In this document: one piece after another, positions 1 to 9,856 of the stretch | Layout: every line of letters begins with the position of its first letter | Numbering within the stretch: position 1 is the stretch's first letter | Assembly (NCBI GenBank): GCA_015039465.1 | Contig: MU130360.1 | Location: 361,958-425,957 of the forward strand | Reading direction: 5' to 3' | From: Phlegmacium glaucopus | Taxonomy: Eukaryota; Basidiomycota; Agaricomycetes; Agaricales; Cortinariaceae | DNA length: 64,000 nucleotides | Position numbers and translations under genes: made by a program | Notes under the pieces: model-generated | What the model was told of the DNA's origin: nothing | Seen by the model: the letters and a program-made list of their open reading frames with translations, nothing else | Database searches by the model: none

Positions 1-447
1 TCTTGATCTGCCTTGACTCTTGCTTACTCTTTTGACAGGATGTAAGTGCAAGACCATCTTGATCTGCCTTGACTCTAGCTTACTCTTTTGACAGTTGGTA
101 AGTGCAAGACCATCTTGATCTGCCTTAACGCCAGCTTACTCTTTTGACAGATGGTAAGTGCAAGACCATCTTGATCCACCTTGACTCTAGCTTACCCTGT
201 TGACAGGAGAGTAAGTGCAAGACCATCTTGATCTGCCTTGACTCTAGCTTACTCTTTTGACAGGATGTAAGTGCAAGACCATCTTGATCTGCCTTGACTC
301 TAGCTTACTCTTTTGACAGATGGTAAGTGCAAGACCATCTTGATCTGCCTTGACTCTAGCTTACTCTTTTGACAGATGGTAAGTGCAAGACCATCTTGAT
401 CTGCCTTGACTCTAGCTTACTCTTTTGACAGAAAGTAAGTCCAAGCA
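1..447 (+). repeat. 56-bp tandem repeat, 8 copies, each an intron plus a 3-nt exon
   Basis: Units begin at 1, 57, 113, 169, 226, 282, 338 and 394; all full units are 56 bp except the fourth (57 bp). Every unit carries a pyrimidine stretch ending TTTTGACAG, then 3 nt (4 nt in the fourth), then GTAAGT. Read across unit borders, GTAAGT to GACAG is a 53-nt segment with a CTTAC branch-like site about 12 nt before the AG, which is a textbook minimal fungal intron. The 3-nt pieces read gat, ttg, atg, gaga, gat, atg, atg, aaa. The array is open at the left window edge. Whether it is transcribed and spliced is inference. Confidence 0.9.
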
Positions 448-796
448 CAGAGCAATCTCTATTATTTTGTCACCTTACTTTATTCTTATTTGGACAGCAT
501 GTAGGTACACTAATCATATCTTCATTCTGCTTATCTGATTGGCATATCCTTTGGGCCAGTATGTATGTTGAACATGTAATATTATTTGCCAATAGCTCTA
601 TGGCTTACACTCCTCAACAGCAAGTATGTGCAATACTTGCTCATCTGTCTTTTTCTCTGCTTACCTACTAATATCTTTGCTCATAGATGGTAAGTATCAT
701 TACTCTTAACCTTTTTTTAAAATCCTCTATAATACACTATCACTTGGTGATTTTTTTCTGCCTTATTCCTATATCTGTACTTACTTTTTTATCCAG
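432..796 (+). other. Chain of predicted introns separated by 3-nt exons (non-repetitive continuation)
   Basis: Beyond the tandem array the same spacing continues in sequence that is not repetitive. Predicted introns are 435-497, 501-559, 563-620, 624-686 and 690-796. The exons between them are aaa (432-434), cat (498-500), tat (560-562), caa (621-623) and atg (687-689). Donors are GTAAGT, GTAGGT, GTATGT, GTATGT and GTAAGT; acceptors are CAG or TAG; CTTAC branch-like sites precede the acceptor in four of the five. Lengths are 63, 59, 58, 63 and 107 nt. No other gene model explains this regularity. No host protein can be named. Confidence 0.55.
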
Positions 797-1058
797 TTTT
801 TATCAATTCCATTGTACAGGCTTCTGTCTCCAAAATTATGTTGCCCATTGTGAGTGTTTGCTTTTTGGCAATACACTGCCAGAAAAGTGGCTAAATTTCA
901 TCTTCCAATTTTTTCAAGCTTTCCAGCCTATCTACCAAATTCAACTTAAAAGATGCTACATACTGTGCAATTGGCATGCATCTCATTCAACCTTTTTCCC
1001 ATACTCTCAATGTTAACTTTACTATTAGTTGCAGCTATTATTGGCCACTTGTCTTTCT

Positions 1059-1312
1059 TTCTTCATCAAGAATCACCAAGTACCCACAACTCTTTGGAAA
1101 GAGCTGCCAAAAAATTTCACCAATCAGCCTGTGATGCCTCTGTCAAGGAAGCAATTGAAAAGATTTTTGACATGCCAAATCTTTTCAAAGGCTCTCATGT
1201 AATGAGACATGTCAAGCACTTTTTGCATGTTGATTATGTCAATCATGAATTACTGGTTGAGGAGGCTGTACAGACTGTGTTGAACAATCTCCTATGTATG
1301 GATTTAATTTGA
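1059..1312 (+). CDS. Possible coding exon of an unidentified gene
   Basis: This frame stays open for about 85 residues of mixed, protein-like composition rich in Lys, Glu and Val, ending at a TGA just after 1309. A CAAG acceptor-like site lies directly upstream, so it could be a downstream exon of the gene that carries the micro-exon chain to its left. I do not recognise the family. The region 797-1058 between the chain and this frame has several pyrimidine-AG sites but no single convincing exon. It could also be chance, since the base composition is AT-rich. Confidence 0.3.
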
Positions 1313-2235
1313 TTTGTTGATGAGCACTACTAATTGGCAAGTATATCAGGGAAATAAGCCAATGCTCTACTGCATACTTAAATCATCACACTCTATGCAA
1401 AGAACCAAAAACAGAAGAAATATATCATATTGGGCAGTGGGGAAGAGCTCAGAAAGGAATCATGGCATACTCCTGGATATCTTTGCTTGTAACTGTAATT
1501 TGTGGAATGACAGTATATTGCTTGCACCTGTCATGTCACCTTTTGCCACTCTTGTGACAACTCTGAGTCTCTTCATGTTTTCAAGTTGATGCATCTTCAG
1601 CTTTCAGTTGAAATTGAGTGATTGTCAGGGAGATCCATTAGTTTCACTTTCATGTATGCTTATCCTCAATAGTTGTAAAATAACTTCAAATCTGCCTGGA
1701 CATGCCTAATGCATAACTTCCACAGAAGTGAGTATATACTTCCATTAACAAGTTGCCACCAGCAGACAGGCATTTGGCAGATTGGAGTTTTCAGTTTAAC
1801 TTTTGACCAATGTTATATAATTTTAACAAAATGAAAAACAGGTCTGGTCCCCCAAATGTATTATGTCCCTTTAGCTCTGCTGCTCCATGAACTTGGAACA
1901 GTACCCTGTGAGATTAGCATGCTGCACATTTGAAGGAACAGTATATGTATGATAACCTTTACCATTGGATGCAAATATCTTGATATTGGAATGACATACA
2001 ATGTGAACCATGTCAGCTGAATGCACAACAATCCTTGTTTTGAATGCAAAAAAAAACATCCACAAGTCAGAAATTGGATTATAAAAGGCAAATTCCATCT
2101 GGTCAGATACAATACATGACAGCAACAACAAAAGAATTTATTAAGCCCCAGGTGCAAAAAAAACAATGTTCCTTATGACCTGGTCAAAGTAAATAAAAAT
2201 CCATTTAACGTCATCAAATACTATGTACAAAAAAC
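1313..2235. other. No gene recognised
   Basis: AT-rich sequence with only short frames on both strands. I see no domain, repeat or splice structure that I can support here. Confidence 0.5.
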
Positions 2236-2237
2236 TT

Positions 2238-4692
2238 CAATCATCTTTCCCCAGGACAACTTTTTTAGGTGGTGGTGATAGTGTCATTTGAAACCTGTTT
2301 CCATTAGGAGGATTAGCCGAGGCAGGATACTCAGGATACTCACTATGCGATGCAGATGAATGCATATTTAATACAACACCTGAGTTGTTAGGATATGAGG
2401 GTAGCAAAGTTTGTGTTGGACCAGGTGATAGAGGACAATGAACAGATCCTGCACTAGTTGAATGAGGAGTCCAAGGTGGAGGACCAAGGCTGGCTGATGC
2501 CAGTATACCTCCCGGTGAAGGTATATAGGTCCAAATGAACCTGACAGATATCCAAGGCCTACAGAGCCAGGTGTAACTGGATTAGGAGTAGAGCTGAAGT
2601 GGCAGAATTGATACATGCATGCATCAGGAAAAGCATGAGGTCTTTCACAGCATCTTTCCATGTCTTCAAAAAAGACATAAAGTAGATAAAAGACCTAAAA
2701 TATGAAAAGCTGATCCATCTTTCAAAAGCCGGGTCCATTTTCTCACAAAATACCACCACGTCTTTCATAGACATGGTTCTACCTTTTAAAGCTTGACAAA
2801 GAAGTGTTTGTCCTTATAAAGTTCAAAGCAAAAGACAGGAAAAGTCATGATAGAATATCACAAAAATATACACTCATTCCATTCTGCCTAGTACCAGCTA
2901 TTACAGGCCAACTCAAACTTCAAACATAGGATCATATAAAGCCTCTTCCTCCTCCTCCTCATCCATCTCCACTTCGACACTCTCTTCCTGTTTCACAGGT
3001 GCTTTCTGCTTTGCAATAAATACGTGGTCCTCAGTCATTTTATTGACCCATGTCTGATAGAGTGTGCTACACTGTTTGAGTTTAAGTTTTCCTTTTCCAT
3101 CTTGTATCTTGTAATCACCCCAGTTATCCTGCAAAAAGCTTCTGGTTTTGCCACTTGGTGGTTGAAATTTGCCAGTTGTTGAGTAAGTTAAAGCACAAAG
3201 GACCTGTATGATTATCCTAAGACAGTAATCATAGTAGAATATTGTAATACTCACTGCTTGGATTGATAGCATGAGTGCACCTTATGGTTTTTCAGATGGT
3301 GTGAAATTTGCAATGTCATAATGCATGCTTGTTATGAGGTTGACAAACACTGCAAGTGTTTTGAGTACCAAATGACCAAGAAACAGGCCCTACAATATGT
3401 AATACATTGTAGTTGAATAAAATGTCAGTTACCAAAACAAAACTGAGATAGTAGACACATACCTGGAAGTTTTCCCTAGTGCTCTGCCATTTTACATCAT
3501 GTTGGTCTTGTTGTCATTCCCAAGCATATTGATGACAAATCCTGCATGGTCTTCAACTGTAAAAATTTCATGACAGTTGTATTCATCCTCAAGAGCCATG
3601 ACAGCTGCCTCACCTAGTCAGTTTGATATTCAGGATGAAATTCTGTGAGAATCTAAGTAACCATCGCAAATTTTAAGATATCAGGCCATACAAGCAATCC
3701 TGAAGAAAAAAACACTCACAAGCTTTTTGATTACAGTAAATAAATGATTGTCATCCCCTGCATTGGCACTGATAACAACAGGGTATATGTCACCAAAGAC
3801 TTCATTCCATAGCTCAGCAATTTTGTCATCAGGGAGCGTTGCCCATGCATTAAGCTCTCTGACTTTTGTTGTAGGCTTTGTACAAAATGAAATTGTTGAA
3901 GCTGTTTGTTGTCTCAGAAGGTAGATTCTTGAGTGTTGGGCAAACTGACTTCTTCACATTGCTACGTTTTGTGAGAATCAAGGCTCCTTCAATCTCCTCA
4001 ATCTTTACAATTGACTATAAAAAAGAAAAAAAGAGATGTAAGAAAGTAAGTTGATAGCAGAAGCACATACCCGATATTGCATTCCTACAGCTGTCTGATT
4101 GACAACATAATGATGTTCCACCTCATCTTTGCCAGATGAAATGCCTCCTGGTTGAACTGAGGCTGGTTTACTGGTCTCAGAGCGACTGTGGGACTGAGTA
4201 GTTACTGAGGGAGATGATGCAGAGCACCTGCCACCAGAATTAGATGCAGCAGAACTCAAGGATGCTGTATGATGAGTGATAGAAAAGGCTGGTGGGATCA
4301 AGACCTCATCTTTATCCTAGTTTGATTTGACACCTGATGGAATAGTCCGTTTAGGCTTCTTGATGTTAGCTGCCCTGTTAAGAAGAAAAGAAATGAGCTT
4401 TAATGTGTTTAAAAACAGTGAGTGGCTACTTGTTATGTGGATGTGGAAATAAATCAGTGTCAAGTTTGCGCTTAACACAGCTGGGAGTTTGATCATTGTC
4501 CTCATATTGCCAGTCAGGAACTTGATCTCTGATTGTATGAACATGGCTTCTAGCAAGAATGCCCTTCTTTTCTTTCTTCCCACTGCTCTTTTTGTTGGCC
4601 AATTTGGTGTCTGGTTCATTGTCTTCAAGCTCTACATCATCAAATCCCCTCTCACTTTCCTCTGCTGGCTCAAAATCGCCACCAGAGGACAT
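2238..4692 (-). pseudogene. Decayed multi-exon gene of an agaricomycete hypothetical family
   Basis: The model starts at an ATG at 4692 with an acidic and Lys-rich N-terminus, then a Ser-rich segment (about 4301-4070), an intron with GTATGT and a TATAG acceptor (about 4070-4018), and a conserved-looking middle with WATLPDDKIAELWNEVFG (about 3870-3810). Next come segments at 3630-3470 and 3420-3270, an ALTYSTTGKF segment ending in a run of glutamates (3190-2915), and finally a Pro/Ser-rich tail ending near 2238. It is broken: an in-frame TAG at about 4320, a frameshift near 3875, another near 3500, and a TAA at about 3285. The arrangement resembles hypothetical proteins that I remember from mushroom genomes, but I cannot name a family or function. 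Confidence 0.5.
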
Positions 4693-5171
4693 GGATGTTA
4701 GGGCAACTGTGGTTCTGACTTAGTCAGACTAGCAGGGGATCCAAAGTTAATTATATTACATATTACTAATCACAGACAGCTCACCTAGCAGGGGATCCAA
4801 AGAGGAAAGGATAAGATCCCTGCTAAGGTGAAGGTGTATTTAAATACTAATATGGAGATAATGGAGTTATGGAAAATAATAAAATAAAAAGTGGTACAAT
4901 ATTAAAAATAATTGAAGGTAGATATGTTTGGGTTCAGGTGCCTATTTGGGTGTTTATTTGGGCTTGGTTTGGCTGGTTAATGGGAAATAGATGAAATTAT
5001 GAAAAAGGAGTGAAAATGGAATTGTGAAGGAAAATGCAGTAAAAGATGGTACAATACTAAAGTGATTGAAAGGTGAGTAGGTTTGGGTTTGGGTGCCGAG
5101 TCGGGCATCAATTAAGGGCTGATTCGGGCGGCTGGCGGGAACTTCAAAAAATGGAGAACAGTGAAAATGAG

Positions 5172-5850
5172 TAGGGATTGTCACGGGTTTTTCAACCCCT
5201 GCGGGTTGGCGGGTAGGGTACATGCAGGTATGGGTACAGGTACAAATCTTTGTACCCGCCACCTACAGAATGAGTTCAAGATCACTCAAAATGGATAAGA
5301 ATTGAAGGAGATATGACCAAAATGATAGTAACTATCATTTAGCACATATCTCCCTTATTTCTGGGCCGTTTTGGGTGTTTTTGGGCTCGTTTTGATGGGT
5401 AAACCCGTGGGGTCAGCGGGTACAGGTCCCTGCAGGTGGAATACGGGTTGCTGCCGAGTTACCTGCGGGTTACCTGCAGTACTTTACCCTCCCCCACACA
5501 TTCTGAGCAGGTCCAAGCAATCCAAGCAAATTCTGACCAAAATTCCAACCAAATTCCGAGCAATCCAACCAAATTCCAACCAACTTCTGACCTCATTTAG
5601 GGTTAGGTTAAGGTTTGGTTAGAGTCTATTTAGGGTTAGGTTTCAGGTTTATTTAAGAGGTTAGGGCAGTATATTGATCCTAGGTGGTTATAATGAATTT
5701 GGTGTAAAATTGGTTGGAATATGGTTGGATTCTGGTTGGATTCTGCTCGGATTCTGCTAGGATTCTGCTTGGAATTTGCTCGGACCTGCTCGGACCTGCT
5801 TGGAATGTGTGGGGGAGAGTAAAGACCTTGGTTACCTGTGACAATCCCTA
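5172..5850. mobile_element. hAT-type MITE with 8-bp target duplication
   Basis: Termini TAGGGATTGTCAC (5172) and its reverse complement with one change (ending 5850) are flanked by identical 8-bp copies of AAAATGAG at 5164-5171 and 5851-5858. TAG ends and an 8-bp duplication are typical of hAT elements. Internal subterminal sequence is rich in GGGTACAGGT and ACCCGC motifs that can pair. There is no transposase frame, so it is non-autonomous. It carries a nested element at 5477-5829. Confidence 0.8.
5477..5829. mobile_element. Nested CTTTAC-ended foldback element (copy 1) with 9-bp target duplication
   Basis: Near-terminal inverted repeats CTTTACCCTCCCCCACACATTC-like (left) and the complement of CTTTACTCTCCCCCAC (right) are flanked by identical 9-bp GGTTACCTG copies at 5468-5476 and 5830-5838. 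The arms are built of degenerate short repeats of the type ATTCCAACCAA on the left and GGTTGGATTCTGG on the right, which are mutually complementary. The centre (about 5595-5665) contains TTAGGGTTAGG-like sequence. No coding frame. Shares its end motif with 8676-9201 and 56574-57888. Confidence 0.8.
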
Positions 5851-5966
5851 AAAATGAGTGAAAATGAAGTGGAAGTGGGAGGGAAGTTAAACCTGTCTGT
5901 GGGGTGGGATATACAGCTCTGGAATTGGGTTTTGGTTTGGGTTCTGGGATGGTTGTGTTTGGCCAG

Positions 5967-6646
5967 TGATAGGACTGAAAACTGAATACCTATGGATTAT
6001 TCATTTTTCATAATATTATTCTTCAATTGAATCAAAAAGATCAATAAACCAAACCATGAATTAATCTACAAATTGATAGTGTAAGGGTAAAAAGTGTTGA
6101 CTACACTTGATTAAACTGGAAATTGCAAAGTCTTGAATGTTAATCAGCAGATAACTATGATCTGGATTGATCTATGTATCATACTGTTAAATAACACTAC
6201 AAAAAGTTCAGATTCTAACCATACAAAAATCCATAATGGTCAAATAAACAACTTGCAATCTAAAGTAACTATCAAGTCTACAACTATGAAGGAATTTGTC
6301 ATACAAGTCCTAGGAACATATCAGTAAACATTAATAAAGTTCAAAACAGTGAAACACTTTGTGACATTTTTGTGACATCATGTAACACTTTGTGACATAT
6401 GTGACATATGACATCACTCATCTAGAAATAAGATTTGTCATCCAGAAACATGATTTATCATCTAGAAACAAGATTAATCATCATAAAACAAGGATTTATC
6501 ATCCAAAAACAAGACATGACATCATAAAATCATCAGTCATCATAAAACATCATCAGTCATCATTACAGACTCTTACTCTTCCTTTCTTTCCCAAATTTCA
6601 CCACTGTGAATTGGCACAAGTTAGATTGGAATTACAAGTGGACTTG
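5967..6646 (+). mobile_element. Truncated LTR related to the solo LTR at 43049-44423
   Basis: Starting TGATAGGACT, this segment matches the reverse complement of 44423 down to about 43645 at high identity with small indels. It contains a minisatellite-like stretch of CATCTAGAAACAAGA and CATAAAAC motifs (about 6415-6560). It stops abruptly at the start of another LTR-like fragment (6647), so its right part is missing. Confidence 0.75.
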
Positions 6647-6844
6647 TGTTACATTCTGTTATATGTTACTCTGGTCCAGCTCTGTCGGAGTTGTCTCTGG
6701 AAGTCCGTACTCTGTTCCAGTACTTTCCCTTGTTCCCAGATCTACTCTTCCTACGTCCAACTCCAAGACTTCTCTGTTTCATTCCAGCTCTTCCGATGTT
6801 ACTCCAAACCCATTACCACATCTTCACCATAACTGTAAGGAATG
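6647..6844 (+). mobile_element. Truncated LTR-like fragment (same family as 13514 and 25103)
   Basis: Starts TGTTACATTC and matches 13514-13700 and 25103-25290 at about 85 percent by eye. The other two copies continue for several hundred bases, while this one is cut by the LTR starting at 6845. Most of the differences from the other copies are TG or CA where they have CG, in line with CpG decay. Confidence 0.65.
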
Positions 6845-7119
6845 TGTTACAAATTCTATACACGCTGCGTACATTCATTTTTCATTTCTTTTACTTAATC
6901 ACACATGCGCCTTACATGCTACTTTCATTGTTTCATATACATGCTGTTACCTTATCTTTTTCATACACACATTCCACATGTGTTTTACACATGTCTACCT
7001 CATGCATTTCATTTACTCTTTTTGTATATAAATGTCTATACTCTGTACTTGATTCTGTACCTAGTCTTTAATAGACGAACCTTTACTCTACATCTCTCTC
7101 AAAGTCGACCACTGCTCTA
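6845..7119 (+). repeat. Left LTR of the Ty3 element
   Basis: Begins TGTTACAAATTC and matches 15037-15311 over its length with few changes. A TATA box (TGTATATAAATG) lies at about 7019-7032. Internal sequence after 7119 begins GGCCTTAACAAGTC; I do not recognise a tRNA primer-binding site with confidence. Confidence 0.8.
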
Positions 7120-8063
7120 GGCCTTAACAAGTCTACGAAGCGCAAGACCTCAGATTGATACACAAACCCGACATAGTGACAATTGTTAACGATCAGTGTA
7201 CCTGAATCATTCGAAGTCGTAACAAAAGACTAGGTGTCTACACGAACTCGCATACTTTCTATAGTTGCGATTACCCTGAAACGAAACGAAACGAAACCGA
7301 ACGTCGAAACCTGGTGAAAGACCCGATCGACACCTGAACCTCTGAGCAATGGTGTCAAGTTCAAGAACGAATAGAAGAGGGACATATAGACTATCGCAGT
7401 CTTCCCAATCCACAAACGACACTGAAGGAGATTTTTCCACTCCTCCTGAACCCACAAACGAACCCACAGAAGAAGCGCTAGAACAAGCACTTGCTGCACT
7501 CAGCGCATCTAGAAATCCATTGGACTTTACACGAGAAGAATCTAACCCATTCCAATCATTCTTTGGACCCGACAAAACCCGAACAGAACCCGATTCCGTG
7601 GACCTATCCACTATCAGAAACGAACTCAGAAGAAGAAGTTGCTGAACTTCTAAAAAGAACCCCGACACGATTCCCGACACCAAAATCAGAAGACATGGTT
7701 GACGCTGTCATGAACCCCCTGGCTTCTCAAGAAGCAAAAGAAATCAAACTGAACATGCCAAAGCCCTTTACCAGCAAAAGAGAAGAACTTAGGAAGTTTC
7801 TTCTAGAAGCGAAACTTGACTTGACAATCAATGACAAAATCTATAACGACAACCTGAAAAAGATAGCCTTTGTGCTTTCTTTACTCAACGATGGCGAAGA
7901 GGCCTCTTGGAAAGAAGGATATGTTTTGAATGTCTTCGATAACACACTTCTGGGAGCAAAACCAGATTTCGGAACTATTCTCAATTTCTTCAAAGAGTTA
8001 GAAGAAGCCTTTGCACAATACAACTCGAAGGGTGATGCCCTAAACAACTTGAAATATCTCCGA

Positions 8064-9232
8064 GAGTGGTAGCTACCACTATAATCACAATAAAATGGCA
8101 ATTGCCATTGAGCTGTTGTGTAATGTGCCATAGTTTTTATGAAAGGCCTTTCATAAACTTGCCATGTCTCTTTCAATCCTTTCAATCCTTTCAATAAATA
8201 ATCAGTTATTTTATATGTACCCCTGAACCCTAACAGAACATTAACAGAACCCTAAATGGACCCTAAATGGACCCTAAATGGACCCTAACAGAACCCTAAC
8301 AGAACCCTAACTGAAATATATCAAGAGAGGCCATAAAATGACCTCAGCAACAAGATGAGATGCACAAAAAGCCATAATATTCCATGAGATAGATTATGTA
8401 ATTTACCATATTCAATTTACAATCATATTGAAAAGGATTGAAAGGATTGAAAGGAATTGAAGGAATTGAAAGAATTGAAAGAATTGAAAGGATTAAAAGG
8501 ATTGAAAGGGATTGAAAGGGATTGAGAGGGATTGAAACAAGGATTGAAAGGGATTGAAACAAGGATTGAAAGGGATTGAAAGGGATTGAAAAAGACATGG
8601 CAAGTTTATGAAAGGCCTTTCATAAAAACTATGGCACATTACACAACAGCTCAATGGCAATTGCCATTTATTGTGGAGGTCTTTACACTCCCCCACATTG
8701 TCCAGCCGGAATTCCGCCGGACTGACCGGAGTCCGGCGGAAGTCCGGTGGACTCCAGCGGACTCCAGAAAAGTCCGGTCAGAGTCCGGTGAGAGTCCGGT
8801 GGAAGTCCGGTGGAAGTACAAAATATGCCTGTATCCCCTCCTAACCCTCCTAACCTAAGAATGCGCTACTGCGCAGACAGAAAATATCCCCATCCCTAAA
8901 TATTAATCCTAAGCCCTAAGCCTAAGCCCTAAATCTAAATATAACCCTAAGCCTAACCTCTAAATCTAAATATAACCCTAAATTCCATCAAAAGTCCGGC
9001 GGATGTCCGGTGGAAGTCCGCCGGACTGTGACCAGACATACAGTCCAGGTATTTTTCTACTTTCACCCGACTCTGACCGGACTCTGACCGGACTCTCACT
9101 GGACTCTCACTGGAATTTTACCAGAATTTTAGTGGAGTCCGCTGGACTTTTGGCAGTCCGGCGGACTCTGGCCGGACAATGTGGGGGACTGTAAAGTACA
9201 CTTTATTGTGATAACAATGGTAGCTACTACTG
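8064..9232. mobile_element. Composite foldback insertion in gag with 7-bp target duplication
   Basis: The ends are imperfect 31-bp inverted repeats containing GTAGCTACCA and ATCACAATAAA. TCTCCGA is present at both 8057-8063 and 9233-9239. The left half is a long palindrome: 8095-8180 (with ATGGCAATTGCCAT and GAAAGGCCTTTC) is repeated in reverse at 8590-8670. Inside the arms lie complementary short repeats, CTTTCAATC on the left (about 8168-8200) and GGATTGAAA in about 17 copies on the right (8430-8592). The core (8220-8310) is CCCTAA-like. A second element (8676-9201) is inserted in the right arm. No coding capacity. Confidence 0.8.
8676..9201. mobile_element. CTTTAC-ended foldback element (copy 2) with 9-bp target duplication
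   Basis: Ends are GAGGTCTTTACACTCCCCC and the complement of CTTTACAGTCCCCCAC, followed inward on both sides by ATTGTCC and variants. Identical 9-bp TTTATTGTG copies lie at 8667-8675 and 9202-9210. The arms are made of degenerate CCGGACTCCGGCGG-type repeats, complementary between sides. The core (8838-8995) is rich in CCCTAA and CCTAAG. No coding frame is present. Confidence 0.85.
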
Positions 9233-9856
9233 TCTCCGACAGGAGAAGACCTCGATCAACGAGCACATCGCTCAATTCAAGATCTTGGTCCAGAAGAGCA
9301 GCCTCAAGGACGAGGTTGCTATCACTGAACAATTCGAGGACTTGATCCTCCCCTCATTACGACAAAGAATCCTGACATTGGAAAAACCACCGATGACGAT
9401 TGCTGGATGGTACGAATGGGCTTCGCGCCTAGACCATCAATGGAAGAGGATGATGAACTCCTTTTCCTGAGGAAACGTGAACCAGAACAAAACTGGTGAA
9501 TCAAATAAGAACCAGAACCCACAGGGTAGGAAGTGGAACTTCCAAAAGAAAGACCTGAATGCAATGGACGTGGACGCAATGTCCATGGATGAACGAAACA
9601 ATGCTATGAGGAAAGGACTTTGCTTCAAATGCAAACAGCCTGGACACCTCTCCCGAGACTGCACGAAGACGGTCTCCAACACGAACACAACGAAGAGCTG
9701 GCAGAAGAAGCCAGAAGTCCCTGAAATCAAGAAGATGAAGGGCAAAGAACTACACTCCCACATCCAAGCCTTGATGGCGAAGATGGACGATGAAGACAAA
9801 GAGGAGTTCTTCAAACAGGCCGATGACAAGGGTTTTTAACCTGGAGCACTTCCTCG

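Larger units (their letters stand above)
7349..9839 (+). pseudogene. gag: Ty3 gag (capsid and nucleocapsid), split by insertion
   Basis: The start ATG at 7349 follows the leader. A 98-residue N-terminal part rich in Ser, Thr and Glu ends early; the frame then shifts near 7600 and continues to 8063 with a capsid-like region (PKPFTSKREELRKFLLEAKL). A composite insertion with a 7-bp target duplication (8064-9239 counting the second TCTCCGA) interrupts it. The capsid continues at 9240 with QEKTSINEHIAQFK and ends after a CCHC zinc knuckle, CFKCKQPGHLSRDC (about 9622-9663). A TGA at 9468-9470 breaks the second part. Subtracting the insertion restores the frame exactly because 1176 bases are a multiple of three. 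Confidence 0.85.

Noticed and set aside
8220..8310. True telomere or internal telomere scar
   Set aside because: Repeats are degenerate, short and bounded on both sides by element arms, and similar cores occur in other elements; they are parts of the elements.
8430..8592. CRISPR-like array of GGATTGAAA
   Set aside because: Units are about 9 bp with no unique spacers, sit in a foldback arm, and the genome is eukaryotic.
9437..9829. Long minus-strand frames over gag and pol
   Set aside because: They are antisense shadows of the Ty3 genes; the plus-strand motifs account for the sequence.
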